A stretch of DNA of 64,000 nt from Pseudorhodoferax soli (GCF_003337555.1 NZ_QPJK01000006.1:310001-374000); one strand, 5' to 3'; positions 34,709 to 44,115 are shown, counted from the first letter of the stretch. Notes: generated from the letters alone by a model not told the origin. Numbers and translations: made by a program.

Positions 34709-35934
34709 CAGCCCGCCTTCTTCGCCACCAGCGGGCATTGCGACTCGGACAGCGGGCGCCAGCTCTGCTCGGCCGGCACCGTCTCCAGGATCTTGTAGAG
34801 ATCCCAGGGTCCCTTGGACTCGGCCGGGGCCTTGACCTGCGCGATGTAGGTCTGGCGCATGACGCGGCCGTCCTCGCGGATGCGCACGCTGTCGGAGTAG
34901 AAGTCGTTGACCGGGAGCTCGCGCATCTTCACGCGCACCGCATCGGCGTTCTTGGTCCCGGCGGCCTTGACCGACTGCAGGTAGTGGTAGACCGCGCTGT
35001 AGGTGCCGGCATGCGCCTCGGCCGGCATGAACTTGTTGCGCTCGAAGAAGCGCTTGGAGAAGGCGCGCGTCTTGTCGTCCAGGTCCCAGTACCAGACGGT
35101 GGAGAACACCGCGCCCTGCGCCACCGGCAGGCCCAGCGCGCGCACGTCGTTGAGCAGCAGCGTGAGAGCGACGAGCTTTTGCGACTTGCCGCCCATCTGA
35201 AACTCGTTCCACTGCTTGATCGAGTTGGTGGTGTCGGTGATCGCGTTGGCCAGCGCGACCACGTTGGCCTTGGCCGACGAGGCCTGCATCAGGAAGGACG
35301 AGAAGTCGGCGCTGTTGGGCGGGTGGCGCACGCTGCCGACGACCTTGCCGCCCGCGCTGTTCACGGCCCGCGTCGCGTCGGCCTCCAGGGCCTGGCCGAA
35401 CGCGAAGTCGGCCGTGACGAAGTACCAGTTCTTCTCTCCGGCGCGTGCGAGCTTGGCCGGCAGGCTGCTGGCGAACATGTAGGTGTCGTGGCTCCACTGC
35501 GTGCCGTAGGGGGTGCAGGCCTTGTCGGTGAACACCGAGCTCGAGGCGCCGGTGATGAAGACCAGCTTCTTCTGGTTGCGCGCGAGTTCCTGCACGCCGA
35601 GGCCCACAGCCGAGTTGCCGATGTCGGCGATCACGTCGACGCCGTCGCTCTCGTACCACTTGCGCGCCGTCGCCAGGCCTACGTCGGGCTTGTTCTGGTG
35701 GTCGGCCGAGACGAACTGGATCTTCTTGCCCAGGACTTGGCCGCCGAAATCCTCGATGGCCATGCGGGCCGCGTCCACCGAACCGGGGCCCAGCGAAGAC
35801 GACAGGAAACCCGTCATGTCGGTGAGCACGGCGATCTTGACGGGATCGGAATCGGCGGCATGTGCGGCCAGGGTGGTCAACAGCGCGGCGGTGGCGGCAG
35901 CCAGCCGGGCGCGGTGGAATCGTGTGGTCTTCAT
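34708..35934 (-). CDS. Liv-type ABC transporter substrate-binding protein
   Basis: A 408-residue periplasmic receptor with a signal peptide ending near AHA|A (26) and the Peripla_BP_6 start VKIAVLTDMTGFLSS. Unlike the other two Liv systems here, the receptor gene lies downstream of the permease and ATPase genes. A 97-base gap with its own regulatory motif (35999-36021) precedes it, so it may be transcribed separately at a high level, as is usual for receptors. GGAGA lies upstream of the ATG. Confidence 0.9.
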   Translation of the reverse strand: MKTTRFHRARLAAATAALLTTLAAHAADSDPVKIAVLTDMTGFLSSSLGPGSVDAARMAIEDFGGQVLGKKIQFVSADHQNKPDVGLATARKWYESDGVDVIADIGNSAVGLGVQELARNQKKLVFITGASSSVFTDKACTPYGTQWSHDTYMFASSLPAKLARAGEKNWYFVTADFAFGQALEADATRAVNSAGGKVVGSVRHPPNSADFSSFLMQASSAKANVVALANAITDTTNSIKQWNEFQMGGKSQKLVALTLLLNDVRALGLPVAQGAVFSTVWYWDLDDKTRAFSKRFFERNKFMPAEAHAGTYSAVYHYLQSVKAAGTKNADAVRVKMRELPVNDFYSDSVRIREDGRVMRQTYIAQVKAPAESKGPWDLYKILETVPAEQSWRPLSESQCPLVAKKAG

Positions 35935-35998
35935 GGGTGCTTGTCTCCGTTGCTGTTGGAAGGGTCCCGCTGCGATGATGGGCGTGCGGTGCCGGCTC

Positions 35999-36021
35999 GG
36001 CCTCGTTCGAAAGTACAGTTT
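35999..36021. promoter_or_regulatory. Repeated operator-like motif, copy A
   Basis: A 23-base motif with core CTCGTTCGAAAG, then one variable base, then ACAGTTT, lies 65 bases before the receptor start. The same sequence with one change occurs at 39421-39443 before livG, in the same orientation. A shorter inverted match lies at 42427-42443. It contains the palindrome TTCGAA. Confidence 0.6.
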
Positions 36022-36031
36022 TGGCACCAGC

Positions 36032-36976
36032 TCACAGCGGGACGCGCAGTCGCTGCGCGACCTCGCCGACCACCCCGCGCCGAAAGGCGAGCACGCAGAC
36101 AGCGAAGATCACGCCCTGGATCACCATGACCCAGGAATCGAGGTGCGCGAGGTGGTTGTGCATCATCACGATCGCGCCCGCGCCAACCACGGGCCCCAGC
36201 AGCGTGCCAAGCCCGCCCAGCAGGGTCATGAGCACGACCTCGCCGGACATGGCCCAGTGCGCATCCGGCAGCGCGGCCAGCTGGAACACCAACGCCTTGG
36301 TGGCGCCGGCGGCGCCGGCCAGCGCGGCCGACAGCACGAAGGCGAGCAGCTTGTAGCGGTCGACCTCGTAGCCCAGCGAGATCGCGCGCGGCTCGTTCTC
36401 GCGGATCGCCTTGAGCACCTGGCCGAACGGCGAGTGCACGATGCGCCAGACCAGCAGGAAGCCCGCGAGGAAGACCGCGAACACGAAGCCGTACATGGCA
36501 CCGGGGCGCGCCAGATCCACCAGCCCGAACAGCCGGCCGCGCGGCACGGCCTGCAGGCCGTTCTCGCCGCCTGTGAACGGCGCCTGCAGGAAGAAGAAAT
36601 ACACCATCTGCGCGAGCGCCAGCGTGATCATCGCGAAGTAGATGCCCTGGCGCCGGATCGCCAGCAAGCCGCTGACCAGCCCCAGCAGCGCCGCGCAGGC
36701 CACGCCGAACAGCACCGCCAGCTCGGGCGTCAGGGCCCAGACCTTGGCCGCGTGCGCGGCCGCGTAGCCGGCAACGCCGAGGAACATGGCGTGCCCGAAC
36801 GACAGCAGGCCGCAGAATCCGATGAGCAGGTTGAAGGCGCACGCGAACAGCGCGAAGCACATGACCTTCATGAGGTAGACCGGGTACACGAACAGCGGCG
36901 CGAGCGCGAAGAACGCGACCATCAGCGCGAAGGCCAGGGCCTGGCCGTGGCGCGCCAGGAACGTGGGTTGGGGCAT
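36032..36976 (-). CDS. LivM-like ABC transporter permease
   Basis: A 314-residue permease with the LivM motif FCGLLSFGHAMFLGVAGYAA, an IRRQGIYFAMITLALAQM segment and LLGGLGTLLGPVVGAG. About nine hydrophobic segments are visible. It lies 11 bases downstream of livH. ATG 36976 gives the normal length. Confidence 0.91.
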   Translation of the reverse strand: MPQPTFLARHGQALAFALMVAFFALAPLFVYPVYLMKVMCFALFACAFNLLIGFCGLLSFGHAMFLGVAGYAAAHAAKVWALTPELAVLFGVACAALLGLVSGLLAIRRQGIYFAMITLALAQMVYFFFLQAPFTGGENGLQAVPRGRLFGLVDLARPGAMYGFVFAVFLAGFLLVWRIVHSPFGQVLKAIRENEPRAISLGYEVDRYKLLAFVLSAALAGAAGATKALVFQLAALPDAHWAMSGEVVLMTLLGGLGTLLGPVVGAGAIVMMHNHLAHLDSWVMVIQGVIFAVCVLAFRRGVVGEVAQRLRVPL

Positions 36977-36987
36977 GGCGGGTCTCT

Positions 36988-37872
36988 CTAGTTCCGGGCA
37001 CCGAACAGGCCGTTCGGCTTGGCGAGGATCACGAGGGCCATCAGCACGAACACCACCGTGTTCGCCGCCTCGGGATAGAACACCTTGGTCAGCCCCTCGG
37101 CCAGCCCCAGGCCGAAGCCGGCCAGGATGGAGCCGAGGAGGGAGCCCATGCCGCCGATCACGACCACGGCGAAGACCACGATGATGAGTTCGGTGCCCAT
37201 CAGCGCGCCGACCTGGTAGATGGGCGCGGCCATCACGCCGGCCAGCGCTGCGAGCCCGGCACCCGCGCCGTAGGTCAGCGTGAGCATGCGCGGTACGTTG
37301 ATGCCGAACGCCTGGACCAGCGTGGGGTTTTCGTTGGCGGCGCGCAGGGTGCCTCCCAGCCGGGTGCGCTCGATCAGCAGCCAGGCCGCCACGCAGACCG
37401 CGACCGAAAAGCCGATCACCCACACGCGGTAGTACGGCATGAACATGAAGCCCAGGTTGCGCCCCCCCGACAGCTGCGCCGGCATGGGGTAGGGCTGGCC
37501 CGAGGAGCCATATTCGCTGAGGAACACGCCCTGCACGATGAGCCCCAGGCCGAAGGTCAGCATCAGGCTGTAGAGGTGGTCCACGCGGTACAGCCTGGAC
37601 AGCATCAGGCGCTCGACCACCGCGCCGAGCGCGCCCACCGTGAGCGGCGCCAGCAGCAGCGCCCACCAGTAGCCCACGCCCGCCTTGTGCAGCAGCAGGT
37701 AGGCGATGAAGGCGCCGAACATGTACTGCGCGCCGTGTGCGAAGTTGATGATGCGCAGCAGGCCGAAGATGATGGCCAGGCCCAGCGACAGCAGCGCGTA
37801 GAACGAGCCGTTGATGAGCCCGATCAGCAGCTGGCCGAACAGCGCCTGCGAGGGGATGCCGAAGATGTCCAT
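36988..37872 (-). CDS. LivH-like ABC transporter permease
   Basis: A 294-residue permease with SLGLAIIFGLLRIINFAHGA near the N-terminus and VVVIGGMGSLLGSILAGFG near the C-terminus. It ends with KPNGLFG, typical for LivH. It forms the channel with the neighbouring LivM and lies 4 bases downstream of livF. Confidence 0.91.
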   Translation of the reverse strand: MDIFGIPSQALFGQLLIGLINGSFYALLSLGLAIIFGLLRIINFAHGAQYMFGAFIAYLLLHKAGVGYWWALLLAPLTVGALGAVVERLMLSRLYRVDHLYSLMLTFGLGLIVQGVFLSEYGSSGQPYPMPAQLSGGRNLGFMFMPYYRVWVIGFSVAVCVAAWLLIERTRLGGTLRAANENPTLVQAFGINVPRMLTLTYGAGAGLAALAGVMAAPIYQVGALMGTELIIVVFAVVVIGGMGSLLGSILAGFGLGLAEGLTKVFYPEAANTVVFVLMALVILAKPNGLFGARN

Positions 37873-37876
37873 GGCG

Positions 37877-38599
37877 TCAGACCCCGAGCTGCGTGTGCAG
37901 CATGTCCATATGGGCGGCCAGTTGCGCGGTGGCGAAGCCCTGCACCATGCGGCCGCCCTCCATCACGTAGAAGTAGTCGGCCAGCGGCGCCGCGAAGCGG
38001 AAGTTCTGTTCCACCATGACCAGCGTGAAGCCGAGCGCGCGCAGCTGGCGGATGGCGCGGCCGATGGCCTGCACGATCACCGGCGCCAGGCCCTCGGAGG
38101 TCTCGTCCAGTAGGAGCAGCCGCGCGCCGGTGCGCAGGATGCGCGCCAGCGCCAGCATCTGCTGCTCGCCGCCCGACAGCCGCGTGCCCGGGCTTGCGCG
38201 GCGCTCCCGCAGGTTGGGGAACAGCGCGTAGATCTGGTCCAGCCCCATGCCGCCGGCGGCCAGCCGGGGCGGAAGCAGCAGGTTTTCCTCGCACGACAGG
38301 CTGGCGAAGATGCCGCGTTCCTCGGGGCAGTAGCCGATGCCGTGCCGCGCGATGTCGTGCGGCGCCAGCCCCAGCAGTTGCGCGCCGTTCAAGCGGATCG
38401 ACCCCTTGGCGCGGCCCATCAGCCCCATCACGGCCTTCAGCGTCGTGGTGCGGCCTGCGCCGTTGCGGCCCAGCACGGCCACCACTTCGCCAGGGTAGAC
38501 CTGCAGGTCCACGCCGTGCAGCACGTGCGATTCGCCGTAGAAGGCATGCAGGCCTTCGATCGCGAGCAGCGGCTGCTGCCCTGCGCGGGCCTCACGCAT
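37877..38599 (-). CDS. LivF-like ABC ATPase with altered Walker A
   Basis: A 240-residue LivF homologue. Walker A reads GRNGAGRTT: the invariant lysine is replaced by Arg50 (codon CGC). The signature LSGGEQQMLALA, Walker B LLLLDETSEGLAP and switch VEQN are normal. In ABC ATPases the Walker A lysine contacts the ATP phosphates, and Lys-to-Arg changes usually abolish hydrolysis. The partner LivG is intact, so the transporter may work with one active site or poorly, or the base is a sequencing error. The start overlaps livG by 8 bases. Confidence 0.9.
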   Translation of the reverse strand: MREARAGQQPLLAIEGLHAFYGESHVLHGVDLQVYPGEVVAVLGRNGAGRTTTLKAVMGLMGRAKGSIRLNGAQLLGLAPHDIARHGIGYCPEERGIFASLSCEENLLLPPRLAAGGMGLDQIYALFPNLRERRASPGTRLSGGEQQMLALARILRTGARLLLLDETSEGLAPVIVQAIGRAIRQLRALGFTLVMVEQNFRFAAPLADYFYVMEGGRMVQGFATAQLAAHMDMLHTQLGV

Positions 38600-39374
38600 G
38601 GCGGGTCCCCGGGAGCGCGGCATGCTCGGTTCCCATGTAGGCCTCCAGCACCTGCGGGTCGGTCGACACCTGCGCGTACGGCCCCTCGGCGATGACCTTG
38701 CCACGCTGCAGCACGCTGATGGTGTGGGCGATGCGCTCAACCACGCCCATGTTGTGCTCCACCATCAACACGGTGCGGTCGGCCGCCACCTTGGCGATCA
38801 ACGCGGTCACGTGGTCGATGTCCTCGTGGCCCATGCCCTGGGTGGGCTCGTCGAGCAGCAGCAGCGCGGGGTCGGCCGCCAGCGTGGTGGCGATCTCCAG
38901 CGCGCGCTTTCGGCCGTAGGGCAGCTCGGCCGCGGGCCGCTGCGCATGGGGGCTCAGCTCGACCGTGGCCAGCAGCTCCATGGCGCGCGCATGCAGACCG
39001 TGCAGCGACCGTTCGCTGCGCCAGAACCGGAAGGTGGTGCCCAGCTTGCGCTGCAGCGCCACGCGCACGTTCTCCAGCACCGACAGCTGCGGGAACACGG
39101 CCGAGATCTGGAACGAGCGCACCATGCCCTGGCGCGCCACGGCCGCCGGGCCGCTGGCGGTGATGTCCCGGCCGTCGAACACGATGCTGCCGCCCGTGGG
39201 CGCAAGGAACTTGGTGAGCAGGTTGAAGACGGTGGTCTTGCCGGCGCCGTTGGGACCGATCAGCGCGTGGATCTGGCCGCGGCGTACACGCAGGTCGACG
39301 TGGTCGACCGCGACGAAACCGCGGAATTCCTTGACCAGCTGTCTTGTCTCGAGGATGTAGTCGTTGTAGGGCAT
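38592..39374 (-). CDS. LivG-like ABC transporter ATPase
   Basis: A 260-residue ATPase with Walker A GPNGAGKTT, the LivG-type signature LPYGRKRALEIA, Walker B LLLLDEPTQGM and switch VEHNM. It is the first gene of the central minus-strand operon, 47 bases downstream of repeated motif copy B. With LivF, LivH, LivM and the receptor at 34708 it completes the importer. Confidence 0.92.
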   Translation of the reverse strand: MPYNDYILETRQLVKEFRGFVAVDHVDLRVRRGQIHALIGPNGAGKTTVFNLLTKFLAPTGGSIVFDGRDITASGPAAVARQGMVRSFQISAVFPQLSVLENVRVALQRKLGTTFRFWRSERSLHGLHARAMELLATVELSPHAQRPAAELPYGRKRALEIATTLAADPALLLLDEPTQGMGHEDIDHVTALIAKVAADRTVLMVEHNMGVVERIAHTISVLQRGKVIAEGPYAQVSTDPQVLEAYMGTEHAALPGTRHA

Positions 39375-39420
39375 GGCGCTCTCTGGTGGCGCCGCGATGT
39401 TCGAGCCGGGCCCGGTGGGC

Positions 39421-39443
39421 GGCCTCGTTCGAAAGGACAGTTT
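39421..39443. promoter_or_regulatory. Repeated operator-like motif, copy B
   Basis: This matches copy A (35999-36021) at 22 of 23 positions, with GGCCTCGTTCGAAAG then GACAGTTT. It lies 47 bases before the livG start and about 45 bases beyond the stop of the LAL regulator gene. Same orientation relative to the genes as copy A suggests one regulator controls both promoters. Confidence 0.6.
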
Positions 39444-39486
39444 GCGGGCCGGGTTTGTACCGAGTGCCCGCGCCGGTGCAGGGTCG

Positions 39487-42222
39487 TCAGTCCAGCAGGC
39501 CGCGCTGGCGCGCGACCGCGATGGCGTGGGTGCGGCTCTCGGTTCCCAGCTTCACGTTGATGCTGCGCAGGTGCGCCTTGACAGTGGTCTCGGAGACGAA
39601 CAGCCGCTCGGCGATGGCACGGTTGCGGTGGCCTCCCGTCAGCAGGCGCAGCACCTGCAGCTCGCGTTCGGACAGCACCCCGGCACTGGTCGGCGCGGTG
39701 CTGGCCGGCGGCTGGCCGGCTGGCCGCTGTGGGGAAACACCGCCGGCCGCCAGCAGTCTGGCGACGAAGCCTGCCAACCCGGCATCACCGCCGTGTGCCT
39801 CGGCCAGCGAGTCCTGCAGTTCGCCTACCCAGCGCATGAGCATGGGGCCTTCGTCGACGAAGCTGCGCACGAAGCCCTCGCCGGCAGCGAACTGCACGGC
39901 GTCGCGCAGGCGCCGCAGGCCGGCGGCGGTCTGGCCCGTGGCGCACAGCGCCTCGGCCAGCAGAATCGAGAGCTTGAGCGCGCGGCGGTGCCGCTGCAGC
40001 GCATCGGCTTCCTTCAGGGCCTGCTTGAGCGGCGCCAGCGTGGCCTCGGCGCGGCCCGTGCGGATGCGCAGGCGGAACTGGGCGATGGCGGGTGCTTCGG
40101 TGTCGTTGGCGTGCGTGACGAGGCCGCCGAGCGGCTGCCAGGTGCGCTCGTCGCAGCCGCTGGCTAGCTGGTTCTGCGCGGCCACCACCTCGCCGCGCAG
40201 CAGCGCGACGCGGCTGCGTTCGAGCCGCGCCGTCGCCACCATGCGGGGCAGGCCATGGCGGTGGCCGACGACTTCCATCTCGTCGAGCAACTCGTCCGCC
40301 CGGCTCTGGTGGCCGCGCGCGCAGGCGATCCGGGCCAGTACGGCAAAGCTGGTGATGAGCTGGTCCGGTGCAGCCGCGTCCTTGAGCAGCGGCAGGTAGA
40401 TGTTCAGCAGGCGCTCCGCCTCGTCCAGCGCGTTCGCCTCGTACAGCGCCTCGGCCAGGAAGGCCGCGGCCACAGTGTTGTTCGCAGCCTGCGGCAGCAG
40501 CGCCGCGCCGCCGCCCGCGAGCGCGGCACGAAAGCCGGAAGTGGCATTGCGCAGGTGTCCCTGCGCGAAGTCGATGGCGCCTTCCAGGCACAGCGCCATC
40601 GGCGCGATGAAGGAGTCGCCGATCTCCTGCACCCGCCGGCGGGCCTGTTCGAGGAAGCCGCGGGCCTCCGCGAAGCGGCTCTCGGCCACCAGGCAGAAAC
40701 CGTAGGATGCGCCCAGCATGGCGTAGGAGAACGGCTGGGCCGGCGTCACCCTCGGCGTGCAGACGTGCCAAAGCTCGGCAGACTCCTTGACCCGGTCCTG
40801 CATGGCCAGGATGAACGCGCGCTGCACGCTGATGGCCACGGCCGGCACGTCCTGCTCGCCAAGCGTACCTGCGGCCAGGCCCGCCTGCAGCGTGTCGAGC
40901 AGCTTGAGGCTTTCGTCGTAGCGGTGGGCCAGGGTCAGCGCCCAGCCGAAGATCAGCATCAGCGCCGGATGCTGCGCCAGGCGTGCCGCCACGGCGGGCG
41001 CTGCATGCCAGCGCGCCAGGGTGCGGGTGCGGCCGAGCCACAGCAGGTCGTTCGCATGGGCTTGCAGCAGCGCCATCAGGTAGTCCCCGTCGCCGCACTG
41101 CAGCGCGTGCTCGATCGCGCGCGTGGGCTTGCCATGCCCGGCCCACCACTGCGCGGCGCGCTGGTGCAGGCCATGCACTTCCTGTGGTGCGCTCTGGCGC
41201 AGCTGATCGCGCAGGAAGCCGCTGAACAGGGCGTGGTAGCGGTACCAGTGGCGCTCACTGTCCTGCGGCACGAGGAACAGGTGGGCGCGCTCGATCTGCG
41301 CCAGCAGCTCGTGGCTGTCGCCGCGCTGCAGCAGGTGGTCGCACAGCGGCGCGCTGAGTTCCTGCAGCACGCTGGTGCCCAGCAGGAACCGGCGCACGGG
41401 TTCGGCCTGGCGCGCCAGCACGTCCTCGACGAGGTAGTCGGCGATGGAGGCGTTGGAGCCGTCGAAGGTCTCAACGAAGCGGTGCGGATCGCTGCGGTCT
41501 CGCAGCGCCAGCGAAACCAGCCACAACGCCGCCGGCCAGCCCTCGGTCCGGTGCTGCAGGCGCAGGATGTCGTCGTCGCGCAGTGCCAGGCCGCGCTGCT
41601 GGCGCAGGAATGCAGCGGTCTCCGCGGAGCTGAAGCGCAGCTGCGGGGTTTCGATCTCCACCAGTTGGCCGTGGGCCCGCAGCCGGCCCAGGCCCAGGTC
41701 GGGCACGGTGCGCGAACCGATGACGAGCCGTCCGCCCGCGGGCAGGACGTCGATGAATTGCCGCACCAGGCCCAGAACGACCGGGCTTTCGATGACTTCG
41801 AAGTCGTCCAGGAACAGCACGAACTCGCCCTCGAACGCGGCCAGGTGTCCGGCCAGATCGAGCATCGCGCCGTGCGTGTCGTTGGCGACTGCGCCGTCGT
41901 ACCGGCCGAGCGCCGATGGAATCGCAGTGTCGATGGCCCTGAAGGCTTCGACCAGATAGGCCAGGAAGCGGTCGACGTCGTTGTCAGCCTTGTCGAGCCT
42001 GAACCAGCCGGTGGCAATGCCGCGGTCCCTGAGCTGCAGGTAGTACTGGACCATGGCTGTTGTCTTTCCGAACCCCGCCGGACCGTGAACCAGCAGAAGG
42101 GCGGGGTGGTCTGCCGCGTGCATATGCTCCATGAGCTGTGGGCGCGGCACCGGCCGCGGCGAGGTCAAACGGGGATGGAGCTTGGCCGCGACAAGATGTC
42201 GCCTCACTGCCTTCGAGTGCAT
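39487..42222 (-). CDS. LAL-type LuxR regulator (MalT-like, ATP-binding)
   Basis: A 911-residue regulator. An N-terminal STAND-type ATPase domain has Walker A GPAGFGKT (about 47-54) and Walker B FVLFLDDFEV. A long helical-repeat middle domain, probably for ligand sensing, follows, and a LuxR helix-turn-helix ends the protein (LSERELQVLRLLTGGHRNRAIAERL). MalT-like regulators bind ATP and an inducer, oligomerise and activate. ATG 42222 is used; a TTG two codons upstream is possible. It is upstream of, and co-oriented with, the central operon, so it is the likely activator, perhaps through motif copies A and B. Confidence 0.9.
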   Translation of the reverse strand: MHSKAVRRHLVAAKLHPRLTSPRPVPRPQLMEHMHAADHPALLLVHGPAGFGKTTAMVQYYLQLRDRGIATGWFRLDKADNDVDRFLAYLVEAFRAIDTAIPSALGRYDGAVANDTHGAMLDLAGHLAAFEGEFVLFLDDFEVIESPVVLGLVRQFIDVLPAGGRLVIGSRTVPDLGLGRLRAHGQLVEIETPQLRFSSAETAAFLRQQRGLALRDDDILRLQHRTEGWPAALWLVSLALRDRSDPHRFVETFDGSNASIADYLVEDVLARQAEPVRRFLLGTSVLQELSAPLCDHLLQRGDSHELLAQIERAHLFLVPQDSERHWYRYHALFSGFLRDQLRQSAPQEVHGLHQRAAQWWAGHGKPTRAIEHALQCGDGDYLMALLQAHANDLLWLGRTRTLARWHAAPAVAARLAQHPALMLIFGWALTLAHRYDESLKLLDTLQAGLAAGTLGEQDVPAVAISVQRAFILAMQDRVKESAELWHVCTPRVTPAQPFSYAMLGASYGFCLVAESRFAEARGFLEQARRRVQEIGDSFIAPMALCLEGAIDFAQGHLRNATSGFRAALAGGGAALLPQAANNTVAAAFLAEALYEANALDEAERLLNIYLPLLKDAAAPDQLITSFAVLARIACARGHQSRADELLDEMEVVGHRHGLPRMVATARLERSRVALLRGEVVAAQNQLASGCDERTWQPLGGLVTHANDTEAPAIAQFRLRIRTGRAEATLAPLKQALKEADALQRHRRALKLSILLAEALCATGQTAAGLRRLRDAVQFAAGEGFVRSFVDEGPMLMRWVGELQDSLAEAHGGDAGLAGFVARLLAAGGVSPQRPAGQPPASTAPTSAGVLSERELQVLRLLTGGHRNRAIAERLFVSETTVKAHLRSINVKLGTESRTHAIAVARQRGLLD

Positions 42223-43307
42223 TTCCAACCCTTTGTCTCCTCAGGTTTTGGCGTACAGACGCAAGTTCGTGGCCAGCAATGCGGTTGGCGACCGAGCGGC
42301 GAATCGTCGGCCGCTTCCCACAACTGACCCCTGGTCAAGTGGAACGAGTGCTGAATGGCTGGAACTGGGCCAGTTTACGGAACTGGAGTTCAAGCTCCTT
42401 CCACATCGGCAGACGCGACCCTACAGCTGTTCTTTCGAACGAGATCAGATCTGCCGAGGATTTCGGCGGATACACCGGAGTGGGGTGCTGTGCGCAATGT
42501 GGCCAGTTTCACCCGCAGCAGCAGTTGATAGCACGACCACTCATCTCCGATGGAGCAGCGCCCGAGCCCCTGCTGGGGCTGGCTTTGAAGGCTCCCAACC
42601 GGATCGATCTGCATTTGGCAGGCTCCAACTGCGATGCAATGGCATTGGCGCACCGCGCCAGATCCCTTGCTCGCGTGCTGCGTCGATCAGCTTTCAGCGT
42701 CGCGTTGGCCCCGATGGCGGTGATGGCCAGGACCTATTGCGCGAATTCGTCGCAGACCGCCTTTGACAACGTCGTGACGTCGCTCACCGCCCCGTCAACA
42801 ACCGATGCAAACCGCCGCTTCTGGATGTCCAGCAACCTCGCGTGCAGGGCCGCGTCCGGTCGCGATGCCTCGCCGGTTGGCCAGGAGGAAGATCATTTTG
42901 ACAACGGCGCGCCATGGTGTCTGATGCTGACCTCCAGCAACACGCATCGCCGCACCCGCGCGGTGCAAAGTCGAACGCAAGGGCGCGCGGGGCGTCATCG
43001 AAAGTACGCCGTCAGCACTTGAATCCCTGACTGCCTGCCAACAGCTGCGCGCCTGTCACATTCACGAGCATCGCCGGCCGGTGTATCTGCGATGGAGACC
43101 CGTCGTGAACGGGCGGAAGCCGGCCGACAGCAGTGCGCCCGCAGCTGCCTGTCATTTCTCCCGTGGAGCAATCAACTAGTTGACCGCCTTGACCGCCTTG
43201 ACAGCTGCCGTGGTCGCGCGTTGTGGCGTTGGCGGGCGCGTTCGGGCACACGGATGTTGTCGCAGCGGTCCGTGGCACTCTGAGCGACTTGCCGATGCGC
43301 ACGGGCT
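42223..43307. other. Long gene-poor region with decayed coding traces
   Basis: About 1.1 kb between the LAL and TetR genes holds no intact gene. On the minus strand about 42880 to 42640, one frame has coding-like codons (for example LLDIQKRRFASVV) but is broken by a TAG at 42734-42736, suggesting a decayed gene of unknown family. A 9-base tandem repeat (TTGACCGCC twice, then TTGAC) lies at 43180-43202. The motif copy at 42427-42443 is described separately. Composition is more AT-rich than the operons on either side. Confidence 0.4.
42427..42443. promoter_or_regulatory. Repeated operator-like motif, copy C (inverted, shorter)
   Basis: CTGTTCTTTCGAACGAG matches the reverse complement of the core shared by copies A and B except at the variable base. 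It lies about 205 bases upstream of the LAL regulator start, in the opposite orientation. This fits an autoregulatory site of the LAL protein; alternatively it is chance conservation in a decayed region. Confidence 0.45.
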
Positions 43308-43982
43308 CTAGGCCGTCGGTGGCGACGCGTCGAGCCCGCCGCGCACAAACTGCATGTACGTGCGCACCACCGATTCCGGAATGCCGCTGTTCTGCTTGGA
43401 TCGGTGCAGGTGATACAAATAAAGGTAGTCACGCGCCGCGATCAACAGGTAGGCAAGCGTGTCCAGTTCATCTTCACGGTACTTGGTGATCACGCCGGCC
43501 CGGCGAGCGCGTTTGAGAAACTTCATGTAGCGCTGCACCACCTCTTCGTGGTGCCGCGCCCAGGCGGCAGGCGCCTCGACCTCGGCCTCGTTCAGCACAC
43601 GCCAAAACCACGTGTTCTCCTGCAGGTACTCGAACACGGCGCGCGCGCCGATCTCCTCGATCTCGAAGAAGTCGCTCTTGCCGTGGGCGCGCTCGCGCAC
43701 GTGCTCGAGCATGTGCAGTCCGAAGTGCGGCAGCAGTTCATCGAACAGTGCCTGGCGCGATTCGAAGTACAGGTAGAAGGTGCCTTGGGCCATGCCCGCG
43801 TCGGCCGTGATGCGCTGGATCGAGGCGTCGCGGTAGCCGAACTCGCCAACGATACGCGCGGCCGACACCAGCAGCTGCTCGCGCGTGCGCGCCGCGCGCT
43901 CGTCGCGAGTGCTCTGCACCGCAGGCGAGAAGACCTTGCGTGGCCGTCCTGCCCGGCTGCCTGATGCGCTTGCCACATCCAT
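43308..43982 (-). CDS. TetR-family transcriptional regulator
   Basis: A 224-residue TetR protein. The helix-turn-helix is in the first 75 residues (RITADAGMAQGTFYLYFESRQALFDEL). The C-terminal ligand domain is helical with acidic and aromatic residues. ATG 43982 has AAGGA upstream; an ATG at 44015 lacks support. It is divergent from the acyl-CoA dehydrogenase operon at 44136. An 18-bp perfect palindrome in the gap is a likely operator, and acyl-CoA is a plausible inducer, as for other TetR regulators of beta-oxidation genes. Confidence 0.9.
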   Translation of the reverse strand: MDVASASGSRAGRPRKVFSPAVQSTRDERAARTREQLLVSAARIVGEFGYRDASIQRITADAGMAQGTFYLYFESRQALFDELLPHFGLHMLEHVRERAHGKSDFFEIEEIGARAVFEYLQENTWFWRVLNEAEVEAPAAWARHHEEVVQRYMKFLKRARRAGVITKYREDELDTLAYLLIAARDYLYLYHLHRSKQNSGIPESVVRTYMQFVRGGLDASPPTA

Positions 43983-44115
43983 TCCTTTCCTGTTGTTGGA
44001 GGCTTGCGCTCGCACGCCGCTGAAGTGTTCGATTTCAGTTTACTGGCCTGTTTCGTTCCGCCCAGGTCGGGTGTTTTCCCTAGTGCCGGCAGGTCACAAA
44101 TGGCTGAAACTGATT

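Noticed and set aside
42138-43022. A plus-strand 294-residue gene
   Set aside because: No recognisable domain, no Shine-Dalgarno, odd serine/arginine-rich composition, and it starts inside the LAL gene antisense. Codon pattern favours decayed minus-strand coding instead.
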